Source of the DNA: a virus
DNA length: 34,105 bases
Reading direction: 5' to 3' (one strand)
IMG/VR virus record: IMGVR_UViG_3300020312_000002
Coordinates: 1 to 34,105 of that record
A program made the position numbers and the translations under genes. The notes beneath the pieces are model-generated. The model worked only from the letters and a program-made list of their open reading frames with translations, was not told where the DNA came from and did not search any database. Within the stretch, counting starts at the first letter, position 1, and each line of letters starts with the position of its first letter. This document shows, piece after piece, positions 1-7,444 of this stretch.

Positions 1-55
1 ATTAACACTACAAAAAAGAAGAGATGAATTATATAGCAATTTTAATGATGTTCTT
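1..55. repeat. Direct terminal repeat, left copy (circular overlap)
   Basis: These 55 bases are identical to 34051-34105. An exact short repeat at both ends of a contig is the usual signature of a circular molecule assembled from k-mers, so the unit genome would be 34,050 bp. Genes continue smoothly across the join: the stop of the gene ending at 34077 overlaps the ATG of the gene that starts at 24 (34074 in the second copy). A true short terminal repeat of the virion DNA cannot be excluded, but overlapping genes across the join favour an assembly overlap. Confidence 0.93.
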
Positions 56-413
56 ATTTAGTGTTCAGCAACCTGAAATAAAACTTTTAGAAATAAATGC
101 TGAATGGAATAAAAGAAACGATGTAAAGTTAAGCACTTTGCCAAAGGAGTATAATGGTATTCCAATAAAAAAAGACTATGCACTATTAGAAAATCAAGCT
201 CCAAAGTTAAAAGCTACTATAAATGCAGTTCCAGTTATTATACTAATTATAGATGGTAAGTTAAAATCACAATGGACTGCTGATTTATCCTTCCAATTAA
301 AATTAGACAAAGAAGAAGTAATAGAAGCTCTTGACTGGCATTTTAAAAGCTATACAGGAACTGCTGGGAGTACTATAGTTACTCCAAAAAGGAGAAAATC
401 AAGTAATCAATAA
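24..413 (+). CDS. Thioredoxin-fold-like protein without a CxxC active site
   Basis: 129 aa. A hydrophobic N-terminus (residues 4-13) is followed by a region that reads like a thioredoxin fold: a short strand (KLLEINAEW), a helix, then AVPVIILIIDGK (about 67-78), which matches the cis-proline turn and beta hairpin of thioredoxins, and a final helix (EEVIEAL). There is no CxxC motif, so disulfide chemistry is unlikely and a structural role is more probable. Similar thioredoxin-like genes are familiar in Bacteroidota phages between tail and head genes, which is where this one lies. The ATG overlaps the TGA of the preceding gene across the circular join. The C-terminus is basic (PKRRK). Fold assignment is by pattern only. 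Confidence 0.65.
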   Translation: MNYIAILMMFLFSVQQPEIKLLEINAEWNKRNDVKLSTLPKEYNGIPIKKDYALLENQAPKLKATINAVPVIILIIDGKLKSQWTADLSFQLKLDKEEVIEALDWHFKSYTGTAGSTIVTPKRRKSSNQ

Positions 414-423
414 AATAAAAATT

Positions 424-1029
424 ATGAAAATTATAGAATTAATATTAGATGAAGAAAATGAGGACAATGGCATATCTGCGATTAGCCTCGTTGAGAACCC
501 TGCCATCGAGGAGAACTGGGTGGCTTTAAAAAGTGATGAGGTTAAGCTAGCTGAAATAGATAAAGAAAAAAGACTGCTTCTTGGAGCGGCATTAACGCCC
601 AATAAACCTATCTTCAGAAAGTCTCAAGATGGTGCAGAAGACTATTACATTTTCTTTTCAAAAGATACAGTTAGAAAAGCCTCTGAGTTATTTTTCAAAA
701 AAGGTAATCAAAACAATGCAACCCTAGAACACAATGTAGACCTAGAAGGTTTAACAGTTGTAGAAAGCTGGATTGTAGAGGACTCTAAAACAGATAAGTC
801 TGCTCTTTATGGTATGGATTTACCAGAAGGGACTTGGGCTGTATCTATGAAGGTTAACTCAGATGAGGTTTGGAATGAATATGTTAAGAAGGGCAAAGTT
901 CGCGGATTTTCTATTGAAGCCTTTTTTACTGATAAAATGGAGCGACCAAAAGATAAGACTATAAAAGAAGAGGCTCAGGCTTCTGCTTTAGTTGAAAAAA
1001 TTAGCAAACTATTACAAAATGAAGCGTAA
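424..1029 (+). CDS. Prohead protease, XkdF-like (S78_2-type)
   Basis: 201 aa. The N-terminus GISAISLVENPAI (16-28), the block LLLGAALTPNKPIFR (51-65), LEHN with H103, VVESW with S115, and GFSIEAFF (161-168) are the conserved landmarks of XkdF-type putative serine proteases of phage heads. His103 and Ser115 are the probable catalytic pair, with a third residue in the GFSIE block. Its expected role is cleavage of scaffold and capsid precursors during prohead maturation. It lies just upstream of the scaffold-like and capsid genes. The family is known mainly from sequence, so proteolysis is inferred rather than shown. Confidence 0.85.
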   Translation: MKIIELILDEENEDNGISAISLVENPAIEENWVALKSDEVKLAEIDKEKRLLLGAALTPNKPIFRKSQDGAEDYYIFFSKDTVRKASELFFKKGNQNNATLEHNVDLEGLTVVESWIVEDSKTDKSALYGMDLPEGTWAVSMKVNSDEVWNEYVKKGKVRGFSIEAFFTDKMERPKDKTIKEEAQASALVEKISKLLQNEA

Positions 1030-1159
1030 AAAATTCAAAACAGTTAGTAGAATAAATCGTAAGGGTGGAAACAAGGCTTGTTTATGCCCAGATAAGACAA
1101 CTTATGATAAAAAGTGCTGTACTGGAGAGAACCATGCTCAAGGGATAGGTGCTATTTAA
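1019..1159 (+). CDS. Small Cys-rich basic protein in the head operon (46 aa)
   Basis: A 46-residue ORF whose ATG lies inside the last codons of the protease gene (11-bp overlap). It starts MKRKKFKTVSRINRKGG and carries four cysteines in a CLC...CC arrangement. Short proteins of this type often sit between protease and capsid genes in Bacteroidota phages. Overlap with the upstream gene, the lack of any other explanation for 1030-1159, and the ordered basic/Cys-rich composition support it. Function unknown; it could be a minor head component or bind metal or nucleic acid. Confidence 0.7.
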   Translation: MKRKKFKTVSRINRKGGNKACLCPDKTTYDKKCCTGENHAQGIGAI

Positions 1160-1177
1160 AAAAAGGTGTAAAAATAT

Positions 1178-1203
1178 GACCGATTTTGACTTTGTCATAC
1201 GTT
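1178..1203 (+). promoter_or_regulatory. Putative phage-sigma late promoter P3 (GACCGA-N16-CGTT)
   Basis: GACCGA (1178-1183), 16 bases, then CGTT (1200-1203), in the largest gap of the head operon, 24 bases before the scaffold ATG at 1228. The same two hexamer/tetramer elements at the same spacing occur at 24006-24031 and 19776-19801. The layout resembles ECF-type promoters (-35 box, about 16-nt spacer, CGTT-type -10). It would drive the scaffold, capsid and tail-tube genes at high level. The assignment to the sigma-like protein at 19578-20156 is an inference. Confidence 0.6.
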
Positions 1204-1227
1204 ATATATATATAATATTTTATACAA

Positions 1228-1848
1228 ATGAAAGCTACAGAAATACTTACCGAAATTAAAAAGGTTCTAGGAATAGAACTAACAGAAGAAAAGGTTGTAT
1301 TGGCTACTATGAAGCTCGATAATGGGACTGAAATTGAGGCTGAAAGCTTTGAGGCAAATCAAGAGATATTTATCGTTGGTGAAGGTGAGGAAAAGATAGC
1401 CCTCCCTATTGGTGAATATACTCTCGAGGACTCGAGGATTTTAAGTGTTAAAGAAGAAGGGATCATTGCTGAGATTAAAGAAGCTGGTTCTGAAGAAGAA
1501 GCGTCTCCTGAAGAAGAAGAAGATGTGGAAGCTAAAGAAGAAGAGCAATCTGAAGCTGCTGTTAAATCAGCAGAAACAACTCATAAAGTAGTTTATGCTA
1601 CTAAAGAAGAAGTTGATAAATTAAGCTCTAGCATTGCTGAGTTAAAAGCTATGATAGAAACTAAAAAAGAAGAACTAGCTGAAGAAGCTAAGACTGAAAA
1701 AGTAGAAGAAGTTGAGATGACTGCTGAAGTTGTCGAGCCTATTGCTCACAATCCAGAAGCTGCTACTGAAAGTAAAGTAGACATCCCTTATTTTCAAACT
1801 GCTCACTCAAGTTTAGTTCATCAAATGATTAACCAATACAATAACTAA
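1228..1848 (+). CDS. Putative capsid scaffold / capsid assembly protein
   Basis: 206 aa. Residues 1-80 form a small beta-rich domain (alternating acidic strands, EIFIVGEGEEKIALPIGEY). Residues 85-115 are almost entirely Glu, Ala, Ser and Pro, and 120-170 predict a coiled coil (KEEVDKLSSSIAELKAMIE). An acidic, helical, low-complexity protein encoded directly between protease and major capsid protein is the classical position and composition of a scaffold. I infer that it nucleates prohead assembly and is removed by the upstream protease. It is the first gene after the putative late promoter at 1178, consistent with high expression. Confidence 0.7.
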   Translation: MKATEILTEIKKVLGIELTEEKVVLATMKLDNGTEIEAESFEANQEIFIVGEGEEKIALPIGEYTLEDSRILSVKEEGIIAEIKEAGSEEEASPEEEEDVEAKEEEQSEAAVKSAETTHKVVYATKEEVDKLSSSIAELKAMIETKKEELAEEAKTEKVEEVEMTAEVVEPIAHNPEAATESKVDIPYFQTAHSSLVHQMINQYNN

Positions 1849-1873
1849 AAATTAAAACTAAAATTTAAAAACT

Positions 1874-2806
1874 ATGGCTACTACACATACTATCACTGAT
1901 AATACGTACAGCGGCAAGAAGGCGGCAGGCTATCTGTCAGCGGCGTTGCTCAGTGGAAAAACTTTAAGTGCTGGAGTTGTTGACATTAGAGATAATATTC
2001 AAGGAAAAGAAGTTATCCAAGTCATAAATTCTGACGCTAATTTAATCAAAAATGCAACGTGTGATTTTACTGACACTGGTACTTTAACGACTACCGAAAT
2101 TGTTCTTCAGCCTGAGGAATTTCAGGTAAATTTACAATTTTGCGCTAAGGAATATAGAACAACATGGGAATCGCTTCAAATGAAGGGTGTAAAAAGTGGA
2201 ATTGCTAAAGACTTAAGTGATTTTATCTTAGAGCATGTTGTACAAAAAGTTGCTGCTAACATGGAGACTAACTTTTGGCAAGGAGCTACAGCTACAGAAG
2301 GAATGACTAATGGAGTTTCTGTTTTAGCTGGTGCTGACTCAGATGTCGTTGATGTTACTGGAACTACACTGACTTCAGCGAATATCGTCGCTGAGATGGG
2401 CAAGTTAATTACAGACTGTCCTAGCACAATCTATGGAAAAGACGACTTATACTTATATGCAAGTACTGAGGCTTTTAAATCTTATGTTTCTGCACTTGGC
2501 GGCTTTGCGGCTAGTGGACTTGGAGCTGCTGGTATAAAAGATGAAGGTCCGACTTGGTTTAGAGGACAACAAGAGCTTTATTTTGAAGGTGTTAAAGTAT
2601 TCCATGCACCGGGTATGGCTGCAAATGAAATGATTTTAACTAGAAAGTCAAATTTAATATTTAGCACTAGCTTGTTCTCAGAGAATAATCAAGCGAGCAT
2701 CATAGATATGTCTAAATATGATGGTTCATTGAACACTAGAGTGATCCTTAGAGGTTCTCAGGGTGTAAATATAGCTAATGGAGCAGAGATAGTATACTAT
2801 ACATAA
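1874..2806 (+). CDS. Major capsid protein
   Basis: 310 aa, following the protease and scaffold genes. It resembles the major capsid proteins of Bacteroidota siphophages: an N-terminal arm (SGKKAAGYLSAALLSGKTL), a long helix around 115-135 (FILEHVVQKVAANMETNFW), a Gly/Ala-rich domain, and a C-terminal beta-rich region ending GVNIANGAEIVYYT. Length suits an HK97-fold coat protein, though I cannot verify the fold from sequence alone. Start chosen at ATGGCT after the A-rich leader AAATTTAAAAACT, a leader repeated before other structural genes here (for example 3451). Confidence 0.85.
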   Translation: MATTHTITDNTYSGKKAAGYLSAALLSGKTLSAGVVDIRDNIQGKEVIQVINSDANLIKNATCDFTDTGTLTTTEIVLQPEEFQVNLQFCAKEYRTTWESLQMKGVKSGIAKDLSDFILEHVVQKVAANMETNFWQGATATEGMTNGVSVLAGADSDVVDVTGTTLTSANIVAEMGKLITDCPSTIYGKDDLYLYASTEAFKSYVSALGGFAASGLGAAGIKDEGPTWFRGQQELYFEGVKVFHAPGMAANEMILTRKSNLIFSTSLFSENNQASIIDMSKYDGSLNTRVILRGSQGVNIANGAEIVYYT

Positions 2807-2836
2807 TATTTGTCTAACTAATTAAAAATCAATCGT

Positions 2837-3385
2837 ATGGCGTGTTTAACAACGAGAGGAAGAGCAATCAACTGTAAAGATGTCCGCGGTGGATTGAATA
2901 GGTTATGGATAACTTCAACAGACTTAGTCACTACATTAAATAGTGATGAAGAAATTGATGACTGTACTTCAACTGCTGTCTTTTTCCAGTATGATTTAAA
3001 GAACAGTGGTAATACTATGGAAACAACTGCCAATGTCTCTAGGGATAATGGCACTACATATTTTACAACTGTATTAAATATTGTACTACCAAAATTAACT
3101 AAAGAAGACCATAAGGAGCTTAAGCTGATAAGTTACGGAAAGCCGCATCTTATCGTAGAAGACCGAAACTCTAACTTTTGGTTATTAGGTAGAGAGCATG
3201 GCTGTGAATTAACAAGTGCAAGTATATCGAGTGGCGGCGCAATGGGAGATGCGTCCCAGTATACACTTGAATTTACAGCAGAAGAGGTTAGCCCACCAAG
3301 TTTTATTAATGGAGCTACTTCATCTAATCCAGCGGCTGGCTGGTCTAGTTGTACTGAAACAATTACTGTAGGTACAAACAGCTAG
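2837..3385 (+). CDS. Putative major tail tube protein
   Basis: 182 aa. The N-terminus MACLTTRGRAINCKDVRGGL and the region IVEDRNSNFWLLGREHG...GDASQYTLEFTAEE (about 106-150) match a Bacteroidota phage family that I interpret as tail tube proteins, which combine an all-beta core with a terminal strand ending before a flexible tail (Ser/Asn/Gly-rich here). It is encoded directly after the capsid gene and followed by a stable hairpin, as expected for an abundant virion protein. An alternative is a capsid decoration protein. Mass spectrometry of virions would settle it. Confidence 0.55.
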   Translation: MACLTTRGRAINCKDVRGGLNRLWITSTDLVTTLNSDEEIDDCTSTAVFFQYDLKNSGNTMETTANVSRDNGTTYFTTVLNIVLPKLTKEDHKELKLISYGKPHLIVEDRNSNFWLLGREHGCELTSASISSGGAMGDASQYTLEFTAEEVSPPSFINGATSSNPAAGWSSCTETITVGTNS

Positions 3386-3397
3386 AAATACTTTGTG

Positions 3398-3440
3398 TTT
3401 TTTGTTAAGGGGTGTGTCTTAATTGCCACCCCTCAAAAAA
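3398..3440 (+). repeat. Stable hairpin after capsid/tail-tube genes
   Basis: The arms AGGGGTG (3408-3414) and CACCCCT (3427-3433) pair perfectly around a 12-nt loop. They are flanked by a T6 run (3398-3403) and an A6 run (3435-3440) that could extend the stem. There is no T-run after the 3' arm, so it is not a canonical + strand intrinsic terminator. It may stabilise the 3' end of the abundant capsid/tail-tube mRNA or act as a partial terminator in either direction. Confidence 0.6.
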
Positions 3441-3458
3441 CATAATAAATTAAAAACT

Positions 3459-3638
3459 ATGGCAAAAAACAAAACATCAAAAGATAAAAGTATAAAGCGT
3501 AAAGCTTATAATGAAGATGAATGGAAAACAATCACTTCAGCACAATTTTTAAAAGAAGTAGAGCTAGAAGATGCTCTGGAAATTTTAAAAAAGACAAAAA
3601 GAGTTAAATCTAGTTTAGCAACTTATATAATAGAATAA
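3459..3638 (+). CDS. Small charged protein of unknown function (59 aa)
   Basis: MAKNKTSKDKSIKRKAYNE start: an N-terminal Lys-rich segment followed by a helical acidic/Leu-rich part (FLKEVELEDALEILKK). I start it at ATG 3459 because this follows the same leader (AATTAAAAACT) as the capsid gene. A longer in-frame start at 3423 would place the hairpin 3' arm inside the coding region. It sits between tail tube and portal. No family recognised; a small virion or assembly factor is likely from context. Confidence 0.65.
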   Translation: MAKNKTSKDKSIKRKAYNEDEWKTITSAQFLKEVELEDALEILKKTKRVKSSLATYIIE

Positions 3639-3641
3639 AGG

Positions 3642-4007
3642 ATGACTATTTTAGACAGAGGTCAATCAAGTCACACCTTAAACTTTATTCCAAAAGTATA
3701 CAGCCCTACTGGATCAGCTATTTTTAAAGTTTTAATAAAAAACGAACAGCAAAATACAGAAGTTTATAATCAAACAGTAAGCTCATTTACAGAATTGAAG
3801 TATTATCACACTCATACTGCTACATTTGGTTTTGATGCAAACAAAGACCAAACTTATACACTAGAGATCACAAATACTGCTACAAATGCTGTTTTATATA
3901 GAGATAAATTATTTGTTACTGACCAAAGTGCTTCAACTTACTCAATTAATACTGGTAAGTACACTTTTGAAACAAGTAGCACAAATGACTACCTAGTTTA
4001 TGAATAA
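3642..4007 (+). CDS. Unknown beta-rich structural protein (121 aa)
   Basis: The sequence is dominated by alternating hydrophobic and polar residues and aromatic strands (FKVLIKNEQQN, YTLEITNTATNAVLYRDKLFV), suggesting one immunoglobulin-like or jelly-roll beta domain. There is no signal peptide or membrane segment. It starts 3 nt after the previous stop, and its last 8 nt overlap the portal gene, so it is translated as part of the head operon. Related short proteins occur beside portal genes in Bacteroidota phages; function not known to me. Confidence 0.7.
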   Translation: MTILDRGQSSHTLNFIPKVYSPTGSAIFKVLIKNEQQNTEVYNQTVSSFTELKYYHTHTATFGFDANKDQTYTLEITNTATNAVLYRDKLFVTDQSASTYSINTGKYTFETSSTNDYLVYE

Positions 4008-5778
4008 TAGCGACTTTCATATAGTAAATTTAGCAGCTTATCAAACTCCAGAGATTATTGAGGATGTAAATGAGAGTTTTATCTCTTGGGGAGAGGATAA
4101 TTCATTTTATAACGAGTTAATAGAGGTTTATTTAAACAGCCCTACCTCCCACTCTATTATTAATGGAGTTGTTAATCAAATAGTAGGCAAAGGGTTCTCA
4201 GCATTAGACTCAAATAGAAAACCAGATGAATATGCTAAGTTTATACAGCTTTTTAAGAAAAAAGACCTTAAAAGAATAGCTTTAGACCTTAAATTACTAG
4301 GTGAGGCTGCTTTTCAAGTAACTTATAACAATAAAAAGGTTGTAGAGGTGTCTCATTTTAATAGAGAGACTCTAAGAGCTGAAAAATGTGATAAAAAAGG
4401 CAAAATTAGAGCTTATTATTACCATCCTAAGTGGTCTGACTATAAAAAAGGGGATAAACTAACTAGAATTCCAGTTTTTGGTTCTGGCGCTTCTAATGAA
4501 TTATATATAATTAGAAGGCATATACCTTCAATGCACTATTATAACGTACCAGACTGGGTTGGATCGTTGAATTACGGCAAATTAGAGTGTTCTATAAGCG
4601 AATACCTAGTAAATGAGGTTGATAATTCCTTTTCAGGAACGAAATTAGTGAGTTTCACGAATGGCGTGCCTACTCCTGAGAAACAAAACATGATAAAACA
4701 GCAAATTTTAGACAAACTAACAGGAGCAAATGGTGAAAAAGTCATAGTTAGTTTCTCAGATAGTGCTGAAAACAAGACTACAATAGAGGATATTTCAGTG
4801 AGTGATGCAGCAGATGTATACCAGTATATCAGTGAAGAGTGTACTAGAAAGCTATTACTGGGTCATAGGATCACTTCACCTTTATTAGTTGGTATAAGAG
4901 ACGGTAATCAAGGGCTAGGATCAAATGCAGAAGAGATAAAAAATGCACAAAATTTATTTGAAAATTTGATTATAAAGCCCTACCAGAGTGATATTATAGA
5001 TGCTATTGATGATATACTTGCTGTGAATGGTATCGCTCTGAAAGTATATGTACAAACACTAACTCCTATTGAGTTTACAGACCTAGAAAATGCTGTAACT
5101 AATGAACAAAGAGAAGAGGAGACTGGAGAAAAGCTTTCAAGTCAAAAAGAAAAGACTATAGAGGAGACAATGTTTGATACTGTCAATGCATTAGGAGGAG
5201 ACAATGAGGATACTCTTTTAGATTTTGGTTATGAGCTAGTAGATGAGAGAAAAGTAGATTATGAAAAAGAAGAAGAGCTAGATAATCAAATAAAATTAGC
5301 CTCAGCTCCTAAAGGTAGAGGTTCTGCTTCTAGTATATTAGATGGTAAAACTAAAAAAGGTCAAAGATATTTAGTAAGATACCAGTATGCACCTCTGTCT
5401 GTAAGTAATGACAGTAGAGAGTTTTGCAAAGCTATGGTAAGAGCTAAAAGAGTTTATAGAAAAGAGGACTTAGATAAGGATTTTAAAGGTAATAGTGATT
5501 TTGCTCCTAAAGGTGAGACAGACTATAATTTGTTTAAATACAAAGGAGGAGTTAATTGCCATCATTTTTGGCAAAGAAAAACATATTTGTTAAAAGATGA
5601 CTCTAATATAGACCCTAACAATCCTAATGCTTCTAAATTTTTAGTCTATAAAACAACTATAGATAAAGAAGGAATTAAACTACCTACAATAGGTAAAGGT
5701 AAAACTGAAGAAGAAGCTATCGTTAGTGAAAAAATGATAGACAGAGATGACAAAGGGCGTAAAACTAAAAAGAAATAA
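4000..5778 (+). CDS. Portal protein with conserved C-terminal extension
   Basis: 592 aa. Residues 1-400 carry portal features: SHSIINGVVNQIVGKGF (about 49-65), a beta-rich central part, ISEECTRKLLLGHRITSPLLVGI (about 277-300) and a helical stretch LFENLIIKPYQSDIIDAIDDIL. This forms the dodecameric DNA gate and connector at the capsid vertex. Residues about 430-592 form a distinct domain with RYQYAPLS, SREFCKAM, VYRKEDL and GGVNCHHFWQRKTYL motifs, reminiscent of the Cys/His ends of MuF-like head proteins; that comparison is inference. Its position after the capsid and tail tube genes, rather than next to the terminase, is unusual. Confidence 0.82.
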   Translation: MNNSDFHIVNLAAYQTPEIIEDVNESFISWGEDNSFYNELIEVYLNSPTSHSIINGVVNQIVGKGFSALDSNRKPDEYAKFIQLFKKKDLKRIALDLKLLGEAAFQVTYNNKKVVEVSHFNRETLRAEKCDKKGKIRAYYYHPKWSDYKKGDKLTRIPVFGSGASNELYIIRRHIPSMHYYNVPDWVGSLNYGKLECSISEYLVNEVDNSFSGTKLVSFTNGVPTPEKQNMIKQQILDKLTGANGEKVIVSFSDSAENKTTIEDISVSDAADVYQYISEECTRKLLLGHRITSPLLVGIRDGNQGLGSNAEEIKNAQNLFENLIIKPYQSDIIDAIDDILAVNGIALKVYVQTLTPIEFTDLENAVTNEQREEETGEKLSSQKEKTIEETMFDTVNALGGDNEDTLLDFGYELVDERKVDYEKEEELDNQIKLASAPKGRGSASSILDGKTKKGQRYLVRYQYAPLSVSNDSREFCKAMVRAKRVYRKEDLDKDFKGNSDFAPKGETDYNLFKYKGGVNCHHFWQRKTYLLKDDSNIDPNNPNASKFLVYKTTIDKEGIKLPTIGKGKTEEEAIVSEKMIDRDDKGRKTKKK

Positions 5779-5781
5779 GAT

Positions 5782-6285
5782 ATGGCAGATGTATTATTTT
5801 GTACAAAGAATGACATAGTTAGAAAAAGTCAAAACCTTGATGGTAATATTGACGCAGATCTAATAATTCCGAGCTTACATGTATGTCAAACTCAAAATTT
5901 GAGAGGTATTATAGGTACTGATCTATACAATAAACTAACAAGTGATATAACAGGAGACTCTTTGGCAAACCCTTATCTGTCTCTTCTTAATAATTATATA
6001 AAACCCATATTAATCCACTTAACACTTGCTGAATTTTTCAAAGGAGCTAGTATTAAGGTTACAAATAAAGGGGTTTATAAACATACTTCAGAAAATGCTA
6101 CAGAAGCCACCTCTGAAGAGATAAAAGATTTGATCCAAATGGAAAAAGACAGAGCTGAAAGCTACACACAAAGGTTATTAGACCACATGGCTTTTAATTC
6201 TAATACTTATCCAGAATGGACATCAAATAGTAATGAGGATGTAAGTCCTCAGTATCAATCATTTAACACTGACTGGGTATTATGA
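5782..6285 (+). CDS. Putative head-tail connector (DUF6712-like)
   Basis: 167 aa, mostly helical. It begins with a segment of the kind CTKNDIVRKSQNLDGNID, followed by LRGIIGTDLYNKL (about 41-53) and a helix IKPILIHLTLAEFF. This pattern matches head-completion/adaptor proteins of Bacteroidota phages (DUF6712 type) that dock beneath the portal. Position directly after the portal gene (3 nt apart) supports this. The last codons overlap the next start (ATGA). Confidence 0.65.
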   Translation: MADVLFCTKNDIVRKSQNLDGNIDADLIIPSLHVCQTQNLRGIIGTDLYNKLTSDITGDSLANPYLSLLNNYIKPILIHLTLAEFFKGASIKVTNKGVYKHTSENATEATSEEIKDLIQMEKDRAESYTQRLLDHMAFNSNTYPEWTSNSNEDVSPQYQSFNTDWVL

Positions 6286-6449
6286 GCTTTGGAGAAATAT
6301 ATAGCGAATCGTGGTTTGGTCAAGCAAATGATGCTGGTGGATGGGGGTCAATATACCCTTTTGATGCAGATGGGTCTTTACTATTAGTTGATACAACTAG
6401 TATTACTTCAGATAGTACAGCAATTACTGCAGATGCAACTCAATATTAA
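6282..6449 (+). CDS. Small acidic virion-associated protein (55 aa)
   Basis: The ATG overlaps the TGA of the connector gene (ATGA at 6282-6285), indicating translational coupling. It begins MSFGEIYSESWFGQAND and is rich in Gly, Ser, Thr and Asp (VDTTSITSDSTAITADATQ). Similar short proteins with an MSFG-IY start lie next to connector and fibre genes in other Bacteroidota phages, so it is probably a real minor structural gene. No function known. Confidence 0.7.
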   Translation: MSFGEIYSESWFGQANDAGGWGSIYPFDADGSLLLVDTTSITSDSTAITADATQY

Positions 6450-6478
6450 TTAATAAATAATAATAAAAATATAATAAA

Positions 6479-7435
6479 ATGGCACAACAAAATTTAAATA
6501 CTGGAAGCTCAGCGAACGATGGGACTGGCGACTCGCTTCGAGCAGCTATGCTAAAAATTCAGTCCAACTTTGATGAACTCTACGGAGATGAAACTACAGG
6601 TGAGGTTACGTCAATAACTGCGACAGCTCCTATTGAAAGGGATCAGGCAGTTGGCGTTGTTACTATATCTCTTGCAGATGATGGTGTTACTTATGCTAAA
6701 ATGCAAGACACTACAACTGACAATAGAGTTTTAGGAGCTACAACTGCTGGTGAAATTTCAGAGGTTCAAGTGGCTACAGATATGATAGCAGATGACGCTG
6801 TTACTGAAGCTAAAATAAATGTTTCAGGAACTGGAACTGCTGGGCAAAATTTGTCTTCAGATGGGTCAGGTGGTTTTACTTGGACTAATGAAGTTGATAC
6901 AACTTACACTGCTGGTGATGGTCTTACTTTAACTGGCACTGATATTGACTTAGATGCTGCTTTAACTACAGTTACTTCAATTTATAATACAGGGCTAAAA
7001 GTTGGAAGAGACTCTGGAGGTGACTGGATTGACTTTGGCACTGATAATCAGATTGACTTTTATGTAGATAATACAAATGACATGAGACTAGAATCTGACG
7101 GAGATTTGCATGTAGAAGGTGATGTAATTGCAGCTTCAACTACAATCTCTTCAGATGAAAAATTAAAAGAAAATATTGAAGAGTACTCAGATGCTTTAGA
7201 CAAAATAAAACAATTAAAAGGAGTTTCTTTTGATTGGAAAAAAGATGGTTCAAAATCTGGGGGTGTAATTGCTCAAGATGTTCAAAAGGTGCTTCCAGAG
7301 TTAGTTGAAAATGTAAAAGACCTAAATGGAGATGACTCTCATTTAGCTGTTAACTATAATGGTTTAATAGGGTTGCTTTTACAATCAATAAAAGAACTAT
7401 CTGACAAAGTAGATAATTGTAATAATTGTAAATAA
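6479..7435 (+). CDS. Tail fibre/spike with C-terminal S74 chaperone domain
   Basis: 318 aa. The start (NTGSSANDGTGDSLRAAM, then NFDELYG) is a common fibre N-terminal motif that probably attaches to the baseplate. Residues 40-215 are Thr/Asp/Gly-rich repeats typical of fibre shafts (LTGTDIDLDAALT, DNTNDMRLESDGDLHVEGD). Residues 222-318 form an intramolecular chaperone of the endosialidase/Peptidase_S74 type: SSDEKLKENI (224-233) with the Ser-Asp self-cleavage region, GVSFDWK, GVIAQDVQKVLPELV and a terminal coiled coil. The chaperone trimerises the shaft and then cuts itself off. It ends in a Cys pair motif CNNC. Confidence 0.88.
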   Translation: MAQQNLNTGSSANDGTGDSLRAAMLKIQSNFDELYGDETTGEVTSITATAPIERDQAVGVVTISLADDGVTYAKMQDTTTDNRVLGATTAGEISEVQVATDMIADDAVTEAKINVSGTGTAGQNLSSDGSGGFTWTNEVDTTYTAGDGLTLTGTDIDLDAALTTVTSIYNTGLKVGRDSGGDWIDFGTDNQIDFYVDNTNDMRLESDGDLHVEGDVIAASTTISSDEKLKENIEEYSDALDKIKQLKGVSFDWKKDGSKSGGVIAQDVQKVLPELVENVKDLNGDDSHLAVNYNGLIGLLLQSIKELSDKVDNCNNCK

Positions 7436-7444
7436 TAATAAATC

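Noticed and set aside
3161-3166. Other GACCGA copies (3161, 8037, 9431, 14609)
   Set aside because: None has CGTT at the +22 position and all lie inside genes (14609 at the end of one), so I do not count them as promoters.
3423-3458. Longer start for the 59-aa protein
   Set aside because: It starts inside a hairpin loop and runs through its 3' arm, while ATG 3459 follows the same A-rich leader as the capsid gene.
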